Origin: G963923945 sp965199175
GTDB lineage: Bacteria; Pseudomonadota; Alphaproteobacteria; G963923945
Length of the DNA: 64,000 nucleotides
Reading direction: 5' to 3'
Assembly: GCA_965199175.1 (NCBI GenBank)
Contig: OZ240684.1
Coordinates: 992,001 to 1,056,000 of the forward strand
In this document: one piece after another, positions 63,336-64,000 of the stretch
Layout: every line of letters begins with the position of its first letter
Numbering within the stretch: position 1 is the stretch's first letter
Notes under the pieces: model-generated
What the model was told of the DNA's origin: nothing
Databases searched by the model: none
Seen by the model: the letters and a program-made list of their open reading frames with translations, nothing else
Program-made: the position numbers and the translations under genes

Positions 63336-64000
63336 ATGATTGCCTCAGATAACCGATATACCCACCAACGCCGTGCCGGGTCGTGCTGCTCCCGGCTGGT
63401 TCTATGCTGCCTGGCTGTGTTCTGGCTGATCCCCCCGGCAGGGGCGGATAGCCCGACAACGAATGATACCGATGCGATTGATATCTGTCGATATAACTCA
63501 GAGAGTCTTGAGGATTTAAGAGAGCTGGTCAAAGCCAGAGCATTGGGAAAAACACTGTCTGAACTGGCGCACGCACTCAGTGATGACCCCGATCAACTCC
63601 TGGCTAAGTGGGAAAAACCTAAAATAAAAATCGACGAACGTAAATATGAACTGACCGGAATGCCGATTGGGAACATGCATATCTATCGTGTTTTGTGTCC
63701 GCAAGGATTTGGCAATCAAAACACCTGGTTTTTCGATGTTCTGGAGGATGAGGAGGGTCTCATCAGGAGAGCCAATGTTAATCTTTTATATGATGATGAT
63801 CAGAATTTTGCCATGCGCAATGAGGCCATCAATACTGATCGATATATCTCCAGAAAGGGGGTCATCTCAGCAGTTACCAGCATGGTGGAAGCCCGCTCGT
63901 ATAACCGCGAACAAATACGCGAAGAGATGATTGCCGGTGGCTTCTTGTATAATCGGTCCTGCATCACCGCCAACATCATGACCGATAATTTTGTAGAGGC
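63336..64000 (+). CDS. Second copy of the modular secreted protein (cut by window edge)
   Basis: 221 complete codons are in the window. The sequence runs MIASDNRYTHQRRAGSCCSRL, the same signal peptide (LAVFWLIPPAGADS), module A (IDICRYNSESLEDLRELVKA to NLLYDDDQNF) and most of module B (AMRNEAINTDRYIS, MVEARSYNREQIREEMIAGGF). It is close to the first copy in signal and module edges, but differs in the middle of module A (for example LLAKWEKPKIKIDERKYELTG). AGGGATGAAAGA precedes the ATG. The rest lies outside the window. Confidence 0.85.
   Translation, partial: MIASDNRYTHQRRAGSCCSRLVLCCLAVFWLIPPAGADSPTTNDTDAIDICRYNSESLEDLRELVKARALGKTLSELAHALSDDPDQLLAKWEKPKIKIDERKYELTGMPIGNMHIYRVLCPQGFGNQNTWFFDVLEDEEGLIRRANVNLLYDDDQNFAMRNEAINTDRYISRKGVISAVTSMVEARSYNREQIREEMIAGGFLYNRSCITANIMTDNFVE

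Overview
The window looks like chromosome from a flagellated alphaproteobacterium of moderate G+C, probably Rhodospirillales-like or an uncultured relative. The evidence is gene content: an alphaproteobacterial DUF1013/TrcR regulator, a DUF465 gene, a rodZ-ispG pair, a hisS-prfA-prmC block, motAB, and EF-P with its lysine-modification enzymes. The standard genetic code is used, and UGA stops are common. No phage, insertion sequence or CRISPR array is visible.

Layout. 1-7186 (minus): prmC (cut by the window edge), prfA, a glutamyl-tRNA-reductase homologue without its catalytic cysteine, hisS, ispG, rodZ. 7752-12924 (mostly plus): lepA, a small membrane protein on minus, sufE, tRNA-Ser, ettA. 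13151-20293: a surface-polysaccharide region with an ABC exporter (wzt/wzm), a frameshifted rfbC, katG, an O-antigen-ligase-like protein and a glycosyltransferase. Then tRNA-Leu, lipB, acylphosphatase and parC. 24304-30011: a tandem duplication of a subtilisin-type autotransporter gene, one copy frameshifted. 30245-37437: tRNA-Met, purEK, DUF465, trcR, a quinone oxidoreductase, rpmE and an ABC exporter. 37418-41097: a three-gene MotA/OmpA-like operon whose first gene is frameshifted inside a 45-bp repeat array. 41431-47543: suhB, efp, epmB, epmA, a ThiE fusion protein and gap. 48010-55566: TRAP transporter subunits, motB/motA, and a serine-glyoxylate to glycerate pathway operon (sgaA, hydroxypyruvate reductase, glycerate kinase). 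55801-64000: a penicillin-acylase-family enzyme, then a locus of unrecognised genes. That locus holds a secreted protein built of repeated modules (A-B-A-A-B), an unrecognised soluble protein, a tRNA relic, and a second copy of the modular gene with its promoter and leader.

Functional links. EpmB and EpmA are neighbours of EF-P, whose target lysine is present. SgaA, hydroxypyruvate reductase and glycerate kinase turn serine plus glyoxylate into 2-phosphoglycerate. MotA and MotB drive the flagellum, while the separate MotA/OmpA-like operon may power another envelope process.

The most unusual themes are these. (1) The secreted modular family at 58.9-64 kb matches nothing I recognise. (2) Many short tandem duplications of about 9-21 bp occur in intergenic DNA and in linkers, and three genes are broken by single-base changes (two of these genes also carry tandem repeats, and in all three the change can be placed in a short G or C run). 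(3) The duplicated autotransporters share an identical barrel but differ in the protease domain. (4) A full-length HemA homologue has a degenerate active site. Statements about families come from recall and motif reading; no database search was possible.
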